Shown here piece after piece: positions 1-5,679 of a stretch of 9,104 bases of DNA. This DNA is from a bacterium (GTDB lineage Bacteria; Hydrothermota; UBA3073; JACQXS01; JAUWAR01). The notes under the pieces were generated by a model, which searched no databases, was not told the DNA's origin, and worked only from the letters and a program-made list of their open reading frames with translations. The stretch's first letter is position 1. Each line of letters starts with the position of its first letter. The stretch spans positions 1 through 9,104 of the forward strand of contig JAUWAR010000047.1 of the NCBI GenBank assembly GCA_030601965.1, given 5' to 3'. The translations under genes and the position numbers were made by a program.

Positions 1-360
1 ATTGCCAAACTTTATGCAAGGGGGATTATTCTGAAATATGCCTCAAGATATGCAAGGGAACATAAAGATATTTCAATAGATGTTATTGAGCATCTTGGGG
101 AAGAACTCCTATTCAATTTTAAGTTATTTATGGATGAGAAGGAATTTGAGTTCACTGAAGAAGAATTTGAGAAGAACAAAGAAGAGATAAAACAGAGATT
201 ACAAGAAGAAATAGCAAATGACATTTTTGGTAGAGAGGGTAGATATACCATTAAACTCAAATATGATTTATGGATAAAAGAAGCAGTAGAATTAATGGAG
301 AAGAGTTCTACGATAGATGACCTCTTTGCCCATGCAAACAAATGGAAGGAAAAAGAATAA
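1..360 (+). CDS. S41 carboxyl-terminal-processing protease, C-terminal fragment (5' end outside window)
   Basis: The frame is open from base 1 and ends at TAA 358-360, giving 119 visible residues. The fragment is a charged helical tail: LYARGIILKYASRYAREH, then an acidic stretch (FTEEEFEKNKEEI), then EIANDIFGREGRY and IKEAVELMEKS. This order matches the C-terminal helical region of CtpA-type S41 peptidases, which cleave C-terminal tails of periplasmic or exported proteins. The PDZ and Ser/Lys catalytic parts would lie upstream, so no active-site residue can be checked. The internal ATG at 130 is not taken as the start, because homologous-looking sequence continues upstream to the window edge. 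The 3' end overlaps pyrR by 19 nt, so co-transcription with the pyrimidine genes is likely. The family call rests on the tail pattern alone, so confidence is moderate. Confidence 0.7.
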   Translation: MAKLYARGIILKYASRYAREHKDISIDVIEHLGEELLFNFKLFMDEKEFEFTEEEFEKNKEEIKQRLQEEIANDIFGREGRYTIKLKYDLWIKEAVELMEKSSTIDDLFAHANKWKEKE

Positions 361-890
361 TAGAGGAAGAAGAATTTCAGGAACTTCTTGAGTCTTTAAC
401 GACAAAGATAATAAAAGCAAATAGAGATGTGAATAGAGTTATTCTCATTGGAATAAAGAGGAGAGGTGCTCCTCTGGCTAAGAGAGTAGCATTACAAATG
501 AGAGACAGAGGAAAAGATGTTCTTGTTGGAAGTATAGACATAAATCTTTACAGGGATGACCTTACTACTATTGATAAAAAACCGATGGTTTATGGCACTG
601 ACATCCCATTTGATATTAACGATGAGGTTGTAATACTCATAGATGATGTGCTTTATACAGGTAGAACTTTACGTGCTGCTCTCACAGAGTTTGCCGACCT
701 TGGAAGACCCAAGAAGATAGAATATGCCTGCCTCATTGATAGAGGACATAGAGAACTTCCTGTTTGTGCCAATTTCATTGGAAAAATTCTTGAGACCAAG
801 CAAAAGGAGATAGTAGAAGTAAGAGTAAAGGAACTTGATGGCGAGGATTATGTGATGATAGTCCCACACAAACATGGCAAAAATAACTGA
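342..890 (+). CDS. pyrR: PyrR bifunctional pyrimidine regulator / uracil phosphoribosyltransferase
   Basis: The 182-residue product matches the usual PyrR length of about 180. It is a type I phosphoribosyltransferase fold. The PRPP-binding loop VVILIDDVLYTGRT lies at residues 96-109, with the adjacent acidic pair D101-D102. GIKRRGAPLA (37-46) and SIDINLYRDDL (64-74) are also typical. PyrR converts uracil plus PRPP to UMP and, in Firmicutes, binds pyr mRNA leaders to control attenuation. ATG 342 is chosen because the N-terminus IIEEEEFQELLESLTTKII aligns with the family start. It overlaps the upstream S41 gene by 19 nt and pyrB by 17 nt, so translation is probably coupled; no clear Shine-Dalgarno sequence precedes it. 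No PyrR-binding leader or attenuator is visible here, so whether it regulates RNA or only salvages uracil cannot be judged. Confidence 0.95.
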   Translation: MEGKRIIEEEEFQELLESLTTKIIKANRDVNRVILIGIKRRGAPLAKRVALQMRDRGKDVLVGSIDINLYRDDLTTIDKKPMVYGTDIPFDINDEVVILIDDVLYTGRTLRAALTEFADLGRPKKIEYACLIDRGHRELPVCANFIGKILETKQKEIVEVRVKELDGEDYVMIVPHKHGKNN

Positions 891-1797
891 GCTCAAAAAT
901 AAGGATTTGCTTGGCATGAAGGAACTTTCTCGTGAGGAGATTGAACTTATTTGTGAAACTGCGGAAACTCTTAAAGAGATACTTGAGAGACCCATTAAGA
1001 CAGTTCCTTATCTTAGAGGCAAAACAGCCTGTTTTCTTTTCTTCGAGCCAAGCACAAGGACTTTAAACTCCTTTTCTCTGGCAGCAAAGAGACTCTCCTG
1101 TGATATTGTTTCTGTATCTGCCTCATCTTCAAGTGCCCTTAAAGGCGAAACCTTACTTGATACTGCAAAAAACATTGAGGCGATGAAGACAAATTTTGTT
1201 GTGGTGCGTCATTCTGTGCCAGGGTCTGCGCATCTACTTGCACGACAGCTTTCCTCATCTGTAATAAATGCTGGTGACGGAACACACGAACATCCAACAC
1301 AGGCATTGCTTGATATCCTTACGATAAAAGAACATTTTGGAGACCTTGAAAGGCTTAAAATTCTTATCGTTGGTGATATTGAGCACTCAAGAGTTGCAAG
1401 GTCTAATATCTGGGCGATGACAAAACTTGGGGCAGAAGTATCTCTTTGTGGACCGCCAACTCTTATCCCTTATAGTATTGCCCAAATAGGAGTTAAGGTC
1501 TATTATGATTTGAAAGAGGCAGTGAAAGACAAAGATATAATATATATTTTGAGGTTACAAAAGGAGAGACAGGAAAAAGGGCTATTTCCATCTATAAGGG
1601 AATACATAAATCTATATTGTATAACACCAGAAGTCCTTAAATATGCAAAGCCTGATGCCCGGATAATGCATCCGGGTCCTGTGAACAGAGGCATTGAACT
1701 TACTCCAGAGATAGCAGACTCCTCAAAATCCCTAATACTTGGCCAGGTACTCAATGGAGTGGCAATAAGAATGGCAATATTTTATCTGTTAAAATAA
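874..1797 (+). CDS. pyrB: Aspartate carbamoyltransferase catalytic subunit
   Basis: The 307-residue protein condenses carbamoyl phosphate and aspartate to N-carbamoyl-aspartate, the first committed step of UMP synthesis. The carbamoyl-phosphate loop FFEPSTRT ends at residue 63 (S60-T-R-T63). SALKGETLLD (about 87-96) supplies the Ser/Lys loop contributed by the neighbouring subunit. R112-H113 and HPTQ (140-143) complete the carbamoyl-phosphate site, and MHPGPVNRGIE is the aspartate-side loop of the Bacillus-type enzymes. STRT is followed by LNSF rather than the commoner RTSF, a mild variation. The start at 874 overlaps pyrR by 17 nt and gives the usual N-terminal helix LSREEIELI; a later ATG at 916 would clip it. 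No pyrI regulatory-chain gene follows. pyrC begins 8 nt downstream, so this is one operon. Confidence 0.96.
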   Translation: MAKITELKNKDLLGMKELSREEIELICETAETLKEILERPIKTVPYLRGKTACFLFFEPSTRTLNSFSLAAKRLSCDIVSVSASSSSALKGETLLDTAKNIEAMKTNFVVVRHSVPGSAHLLARQLSSSVINAGDGTHEHPTQALLDILTIKEHFGDLERLKILIVGDIEHSRVARSNIWAMTKLGAEVSLCGPPTLIPYSIAQIGVKVYYDLKEAVKDKDIIYILRLQKERQEKGLFPSIREYINLYCITPEVLKYAKPDARIMHPGPVNRGIELTPEIADSSKSLILGQVLNGVAIRMAIFYLLK

Positions 1798-1805
1798 TTA
1801 ACTAT

Positions 1806-3071
1806 ATGAAAATATTAATTAAAAATGGTAGGGTTATAGACCCATATAATAAGATAGATAAAGTCGCGGAGATAGTTATTGAAGATGGAAAGATAAAATC
1901 AGTCACCAGTCACCAGTCACCAGTCACCAGTAAAGAAATAATTGATGCGAAAGGATGTATAGTAACTCCTGGTCTTATAGATATGCATACACATCTCAGG
2001 GAACCTGGTAGAGAAGACAAAGAAACAATTCTTACAGGTTCAAGGGCAGCACTTCATGGTGGTTTTACTACTATATGTTGTATGCCAAATACAGAGCCAC
2101 CTATAGATAATATAGGTATTGTGAAGTTTATCTTTGAATCTCCAAAAGAATGTGAGGTGCTTCCAATTGGTGCAATAACCAAAGGTAGAAAAGGGGAACA
2201 ACTTTCTGAGATTGGCGATATCGTAACAGCAGGATGTGTTGCAATATCTGATGATGGAGACCCTGTTGAGAGTGCGGAGATTATGCGATATGCACTTGAA
2301 TATTCAAAGATGTTTAATATCCCAGTTATATCTCATTCAGAGGACAAATCACTCTCCTCAAATGGGGTGATAAATGAGGGTATTATGTCTTTAAAACTTG
2401 GAATGAAAGGTATTCCGAGAATAGCGGAAGAAATAATGGTTGCAAGGGATATACAACTTGCTGAATATTTGGATGCGAGAGTTCATATTGCACATATATC
2501 CACAAAGGGGTCGGTTGAACTTGTAAGAAATGCAAAAAAAAGAGGGGTAAAGGTCACAGCAGAGGCTACTCCTCATCACTTTAGTCTTACAGAAGATAGT
2601 CTTGATAGTTTTGACACAAACTACAAAGTTAATCCGCCTTTAAGAACAAAAGAGGATGTGAAGGCAATAAAACAAGGTTTAAAAGATAATACCATATCTG
2701 TAATTGCATCTGACCATGCACCGCACGCATATTTTGAAAAAGAACTTGAGTTCACAAATGCCCCGTTTGGCATGACAGGTCTTGAAACTGCAATATCTTT
2801 GTCTATAAAAGAACTTATAGAAAGTAAAATTCTCTCTTGGAACCAACTCATTGAAAAGTTTACTGTTTGTCCAAAGAATATTCTTGGCATAAAAGCAGGA
2901 ACCCTTACAAAAGGTGCAGAAGCAAATATAACTATTATTGACCCAAATAAGGAGTGGAAGTTCAAAAAGACATTCTCAAAGTCATCCAACTCACCCTTTT
3001 TAGGTAAGAAATTAAAAGGTAAAGTAATTTATACAATATTTAAAGGCACGGTTCATAAGTGGGAAGATTAA
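1806..3071 (+). CDS. pyrC: Dihydroorotase (class I, metal-dependent)
   Basis: The 421-residue amidohydrolase cyclises carbamoyl-aspartate to dihydroorotate, directly after PyrB. Metal and substrate motifs are complete: H61 and H63 in DMHTHLREPG with the substrate arginine R65, the DDG acid (149-151), H177 in ISHSED, H230 in HIAHIST, and D303 in ASDHAPH. The length and the DDG motif fit the Bacillus-like class I enzymes. The start lies 8 nt after pyrB with only a weak ribosome site. The oddity is residues 32-42 (SVTSHQSPVTS), between the N-terminal beta strand DGKIK and EIIDAKG. They are encoded by a 7-nt tandem array (AGTCACC, 4.4 copies) that replaces the short loop normally found there. Function is very probably kept, because the loop is far in sequence from the metal ligands. 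Confidence 0.96.
   Translation: MKILIKNGRVIDPYNKIDKVAEIVIEDGKIKSVTSHQSPVTSKEIIDAKGCIVTPGLIDMHTHLREPGREDKETILTGSRAALHGGFTTICCMPNTEPPIDNIGIVKFIFESPKECEVLPIGAITKGRKGEQLSEIGDIVTAGCVAISDDGDPVESAEIMRYALEYSKMFNIPVISHSEDKSLSSNGVINEGIMSLKLGMKGIPRIAEEIMVARDIQLAEYLDARVHIAHISTKGSVELVRNAKKRGVKVTAEATPHHFSLTEDSLDSFDTNYKVNPPLRTKEDVKAIKQGLKDNTISVIASDHAPHAYFEKELEFTNAPFGMTGLETAISLSIKELIESKILSWNQLIEKFTVCPKNILGIKAGTLTKGAEANITIIDPNKEWKFKKTFSKSSNSPFLGKKLKGKVIYTIFKGTVHKWED
1900..1931 (+). repeat. Heptanucleotide tandem array, unit AGTCACC, inside pyrC
   Basis: Four perfect head-to-tail copies of AGTCACC run from 1901 to 1928, followed by a partial AGT and preceded by C. All three phases of the unit lack stop codons on the coding strand, so the array reads as SVTSHQSPVTS in PyrC. 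Because 7 is not a multiple of 3, loss or gain of one unit would shift the pyrC frame. Confidence 0.95.
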
Positions 3072-3079
3072 GTAAATAT

Positions 3080-3107
3080 CGAAATCCGAATAACAAATGT
3101 CAAATAG
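3080..3107 (+). repeat. Possible degenerate heptamer array between pyrC and ogt
   Basis: In a 7-nt register the spacer reads CGAAATC, CGAATAA, CAAATGT, CAAATAG. The units resemble each other (C-R-A-A-T/A pattern) but no two are identical. It fills most of the 43-nt gap before ogt and leaves no recognisable ribosome site. AT-rich sequence could give this by chance. Confidence 0.3.
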
Positions 3108-3114
3108 AATTTGA

Positions 3115-3675
3115 ATGTTTTTCTATACCTTCTACGATTCTCCATTAGGAAAGATTTCCATTGCTGGTACAGATAAAGGGATTTGCAAACTATCATTGGA
3201 AGATAGGACAGTTTCTCCTTTGTGGGAGAGGGTTCCTGACCTCGATAATCAACATCGGGAGATGTTTCCCACATTAATTCAAAATCTTGAGAAATATTTT
3301 GCAGGGATACCAACAGAATTTAATGAAGCATTGGATTTGATAGATATTACTCCTTTCCAGAAAAGAGTCTATAATATTGTAAGAAAAATACCTTATGCAG
3401 AGACACTTAGTTATAAAGAAGTAGCAGAGAAGATTGGAAGTGCAAAAAATTGTAGGGCCTGTGGCCAGGCTCTAAAGCAAAATCCTGTTCTTTTACTCAT
3501 TCCCTGTCATAGAGTGATTGGGAGTAAGGGTGATTTAGGGGGATTTTCCGCTGGGATTGGTATAAAGAAGAAACTACTCGAATTAGAAAAAACGTCATTG
3601 CGAGGGACGAAGTCCCGAAGCAATCTCAAGACAGGCTCGGAACAGGCTCCGCAATCTATGAGATTGCTTCGCTAA
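3115..3675 (+). CDS. ogt: Methylated-DNA--protein-cysteine methyltransferase (Ogt/MGMT family)
   Basis: The 186-residue protein is a suicide repair enzyme that moves the methyl group from O6-methylguanine to its own cysteine. The active site is IPCHRVIG with C131. The helix-turn-helix recognition region is seen as LSYKEVAEKIGSAKNCRACGQALKQNP (about 98-124, with the base-flipping arginine probably R114). GGFSAGIGIKKKLLELE (142-158) is the closing family motif. The N-terminal part (1-75) is the shorter variable domain. Residues from T160 onward (SLRGTKSRSNLK..., about 26 residues) do not belong to the family: they are translated from a palindromic dispersed element that also supplies the stop codon. 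No Shine-Dalgarno sequence precedes ATG 3115. It follows pyrC by 43 nt and could be read through from the pyr operon. Confidence 0.93.
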   Translation: MFFYTFYDSPLGKISIAGTDKGICKLSLEDRTVSPLWERVPDLDNQHREMFPTLIQNLEKYFAGIPTEFNEALDLIDITPFQKRVYNIVRKIPYAETLSYKEVAEKIGSAKNCRACGQALKQNPVLLLIPCHRVIGSKGDLGGFSAGIGIKKKLLELEKTSLRGTKSRSNLKTGSEQAPQSMRLLR

Positions 3676-3688
3676 CGCTCGCAATGAC
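3594..3688. repeat. Palindromic REP/MITE-like element overlapping the ogt 3' end
   Basis: Outer arms 3594-3627 and 3660-3688 are inverted copies. Both begin (in opposite orientation) with GTCATTGCGAG and end with GAAGCAATCTC, and they differ only in the middle, where the left arm carries a small GGGAC-GAA-GTCCC hairpin. The centre contains a direct repeat ACAGGCTC (3631-3638 like, and 3642-3649). Elements with these GTCATTGCGAG...GAAGCAATC termini are widespread dispersed palindromes in unrelated bacteria; that is recalled knowledge, not a search. There is no transposase, and no target-site duplication is obvious. It encodes the last 26 residues and the stop of ogt. Confidence 0.85.
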
Positions 3689-3730
3689 AGGTTTGTTATT
3701 TGTACGGCTGAAACGTTGCGCTACTTTAGA

Positions 3731-3865
3731 ATGAAAAGGTTTTTATATTACATTCTACTTTTAGGCTCTCTTATCATTTTTGCAAAGGGGGTCAGAAATA
3801 AGGAGTGGGTTGAGACCCAGTTCAATGCTTCAGTTCTGTGCCTTTCCTGTATTGGAATAGAATAA
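3731..3865 (+). CDS. Small membrane-anchored CxxC protein (44 aa)
   Basis: ATG 3731 to TAA 3863-3865 encodes 44 residues. After a short basic start (MKR) come about 15 hydrophobic residues (FLYYILLLGSLIIFA), a single membrane segment or uncleaved signal anchor. A polar stretch with WVETQFNAS follows, and the end is VLCLSCIGIE with a C-x-x-C pair. A terminal CLxCIGI motif behind one membrane helix resembles the tiny CD1871A-type CXXC proteins found in several anaerobes, whose role is not established. The stop overlaps the start of the PorX-like gene (TAATG), so the two are probably translated in a coupled way. There is no good Shine-Dalgarno sequence. A redox or metal role is only a guess from the cysteines. 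The conserved-looking end makes a real gene more likely than chance. Confidence 0.68.
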   Translation: MKRFLYYILLLGSLIIFAKGVRNKEWVETQFNASVLCLSCIGIE

Positions 3866-5406
3866 TGTATAAAATTCTCTGGATAGATGATGAGATAGAA
3901 CAGCTGGAATCTATTATACTTCTTCTTGAACAAAGAGACTACAAAGTTACAGGGGTATCAAATTGCGATGATGCCTGTGCAATACTAAAAGAAGATTCTT
4001 TTGATGTAATCCTTGTTGACCAGATGATGCCGGGAAAAGATGGTCTTACAACAGTCCGAGAGGTTAAGAAAATACGGGAGAATGTTCCTATCGTGATGAT
4101 TACAAAGAGTGAAGACGAATCAATTGTGGATAAGGCATACTCACAGGGGGTAACAGATTTCCTTGTGAAGCCAATAAAATATCAACAGATTGTCTCTACC
4201 TGTAAACGGATTCTGGAGAGGGAGAAAATGATAAAAGGGTTGCTTCCAGAAAATTATACAAAGTTTTATAATGAAGCAACAGATAAAACAGACAGCCTTA
4301 TAATGAGGCAAGATGCCGCATCTTTTGAAGAATGGGTGAAATTATATATTGATATTACAAAGTGGGCTATGGTCTTAAAAGATGAAAAAGACCTTCTTTC
4401 ACTCCATAATTCACTTGTAACAGAGACAGAGAGGTCTTTTGGCTCATTTATTGAAAGAAATTACGAGACCTGGGTTTCAGAAGAAGAGGGGCCTGTCCTT
4501 TCAGTTGATGTGGTGAGTAGATTTCTTATTCCAGAGGCTATTAAAAATGAGAAGGTATATTTTCTCATCCTGGATTGTTTAAGGTTGGACCAATGGTTTT
4601 CAATAAAGCCTTTTCTTGAAGATTACTACGAGATAAAGGAGCAATATTATTATTCCATACTTCCAACTGCAACCCCTTATTCAAGAAATGCTATCTATAG
4701 TGGTCTTTTCCCATCTGAGATTAAAGAAAAATATCCTGAATGGTGGTCTCTTGAAGCAAACAAATACGAAAAGGAACTGTTTTATTCACAAATGGAAAAT
4801 ATGAAGATAAAGGGCAATATTGTCCATTGTCGTGTGCGGAATATTAAAGAGGAACAAGGGCTAAAGAAGAGGATTATAGAATCAAAAGATGCAAAAATAG
4901 TCTCAATTGTAGTGAACTTTTTAGACTATCTTGTTCATGCAAAACAAGAATCTGCTATACTTGAGGAATTAGCCCCTGATGTTGCGGGGTTAAGAGCTCT
5001 AACAAAACTCTGGTTTGCTCAGTCAGGGATATATGAGGTTTTAAAATTTATTTCCCATTCCAGACAGACATCTCTTAAAGCTCCAGTTATTCTTACAACT
5101 GACCATGGGGCACTTCTCACGACAAAGCCTACTATAATACAAGGAGGGAAAGCATTATCAAGCAATCTAAGATATAAATATGGTCCTGCACTTAGATGTG
5201 ATAAAAGATGTGCCCTATTTTTAGACGAACCCAGCAAATTCAAACTTCCAGAAGCTACGAGATATGGGATTGCAAAGGAAGATTATTATTTCATATATCC
5301 AACACATCCACAGGAATATGAAAAGAGATACAAATACACTTTCCAGCACGGAGGAATATCCATGCAGGAAATGATACTTCCTTGTATTACCCTGATACCA
5401 AAATGA
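3865..5406 (+). CDS. porX: PorX-like response regulator with C-terminal PglZ (alkaline-phosphatase-fold) domain
   Basis: The 513-residue product has two domains. Residues 1-120 form a CheY-like receiver with acidic pair D8-D9, phospho-acceptor D52 (ILVDQMMPG), T80 and K102 (LVKPI). A helical linker (about 120-215) follows. Residues 230-513 are a PglZ domain with a full set of alkaline-phosphatase-superfamily metal ligands: D237 (LDCLRLDQW), a threonine nucleophile candidate at T270 (PTATPYSRN), D354 and H358 (DYLVH), D413-H414 (TTDHG) and H495 (FQHGG). In Porphyromonas, PorX (about 517 residues) is phosphorylated by PorY, controls type IX secretion genes, and its PglZ domain is a zinc phosphodiesterase. 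ATG 3865 is chosen over 3838 because MYKILWIDDE is the normal receiver start. There is no helix-turn-helix domain and no PorY kinase in the window. Confidence 0.93.
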   Translation: MYKILWIDDEIEQLESIILLLEQRDYKVTGVSNCDDACAILKEDSFDVILVDQMMPGKDGLTTVREVKKIRENVPIVMITKSEDESIVDKAYSQGVTDFLVKPIKYQQIVSTCKRILEREKMIKGLLPENYTKFYNEATDKTDSLIMRQDAASFEEWVKLYIDITKWAMVLKDEKDLLSLHNSLVTETERSFGSFIERNYETWVSEEEGPVLSVDVVSRFLIPEAIKNEKVYFLILDCLRLDQWFSIKPFLEDYYEIKEQYYYSILPTATPYSRNAIYSGLFPSEIKEKYPEWWSLEANKYEKELFYSQMENMKIKGNIVHCRVRNIKEEQGLKKRIIESKDAKIVSIVVNFLDYLVHAKQESAILEELAPDVAGLRALTKLWFAQSGIYEVLKFISHSRQTSLKAPVILTTDHGALLTTKPTIIQGGKALSSNLRYKYGPALRCDKRCALFLDEPSKFKLPEATRYGIAKEDYYFIYPTHPQEYEKRYKYTFQHGGISMQEMILPCITLIPK

Positions 5407-5428
5407 TACTTCTCTATTAGAAAAATTT
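5407..5428. other. Convergent 22-bp gap between porX and tRNA-Lys
   Basis: The short AT-rich gap separates the porX stop from the tRNA 3' end on the opposite strand. No GC-rich terminator hairpin is present for either gene. On the minus strand the tRNA is followed by a short T run (AAATTTTTC), which may help end transcription. Without a stronger terminator, porX transcripts probably run antisense into the tRNA. Confidence 0.5.
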
Positions 5429-5501
5429 TAGGCCGTGCGAGATTCGAACTCGCGACTCCTGGATTAAAAATCCAGTACTCTACCAACTGAGTTAACGGCC
5501 C
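5429..5501 (-). tRNA. tRNA-Lys, anticodon TTT
   Basis: The 73-nt minus-strand sequence folds as a complete cloverleaf. The acceptor stem GGGCCGT/ACGGCCT has a G1-U72 wobble and discriminator A73. The D stem is ACTC/GAGT with GG at 18-19, the anticodon stem CTGGA/TCCAG carries loop TTTTTAA, and the T stem GCGAG/CTCGC carries loop TTCGAAT. Anticodon TTT (complement of 5466-5468) reads AAA/AAG lysine codons. CCA is not encoded. It is convergent with porX and divergent from the C25 peptidase gene. No integration signature is seen at its 3' end. Confidence 0.97.
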
Positions 5502-5536
5502 ATATGTAAAAACAAATCCCAATTTCAAAATCCATC

Positions 5537-5582
5537 GGAGTTAATCCGTAAGGATTTTATAAAAGGCTCACGCCTTAACTCC
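5537..5582. repeat. 46-bp two-hairpin palindromic element
   Basis: Every base fits a symmetrical plan. Outer arms GGAGTTAA (5537-5544) and TTAACTCC (5575-5582) pair; between them lie hairpin TCC-GTAA-GGA (5545-5554), a central palindrome TTTTATAAAA (5555-5564) and hairpin GGC-TCAC-GCC (5565-5574). The two inner hairpins differ by compensated base-pair changes. A 10-bp direct repeat AATTTCAAAA flanks the element at 5521-5530 and 5596-5605. It lies between the divergent tRNA and C25 genes. It could be a REP-type element or a regulatory structure. It is not a classical terminator, as no T run follows a GC stem. Confidence 0.8.
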
Positions 5583-5632
5583 AAAGAATATTTGAAATTT
5601 CAAAAGATGTCAAGAAATTAAACAAAAAAAAT

Positions 5633-5661
5633 TTGACTTTTCTGAAAGTGTTTTATAAAAT
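5633..5661 (+). promoter_or_regulatory. Sigma-70-type promoter for the C25 peptidase gene
   Basis: TTGACT (5633-5638) and TAAAAT (5656-5661) are separated by exactly 17 nt, close to the TTGACA/TATAAT consensus. Transcription would begin near 5668, leaving a leader of only about a dozen bases before ATG 5680. The spacing and position make this the best promoter seen in the window. Confidence 0.6.
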
Positions 5662-5669
5662 CACCTCAA

Positions 5670-5676
5670 GGGAGGT
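5670..5676 (+). promoter_or_regulatory. Strong ribosome-binding site for the C25 peptidase
   Basis: GGGAGGT ends 3 nt before ATG 5680 and is strongly complementary to the anti-Shine-Dalgarno sequence, although the spacing is short. It decides the start codon. None of the other protein genes here has a comparable site. Confidence 0.8.
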
Positions 5677-5679
5677 CTT

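Noticed and set aside
12..995. Minus-strand reading frames opposite the S41 tail and pyrR/pyrB (12-341 and 669-995).
   Set aside because: They are low-complexity shadows (Ser/Phe-rich) of well-supported genes on the plus strand, with no family motif.
3838..3864. Upstream ATG at 3838 as the porX start (adds MPFLYWNRI).
   Set aside because: The receiver domain begins at MYKILWIDDE (3865), and the extra residues are out-of-frame sequence of the small CxxC gene.
5502..5560. Promoter for tRNA-Lys on the minus strand (TTGAAA followed by ACATAT).
   Set aside because: The spacing is short and the -10-like hexamer would abut the first tRNA base, leaving no room for a leader.
5537..5582. The 46-bp palindrome as a Rho-independent terminator.
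   Set aside because: It has no GC-rich single stem followed by a T run, and it lies upstream of two divergent genes rather than after one.
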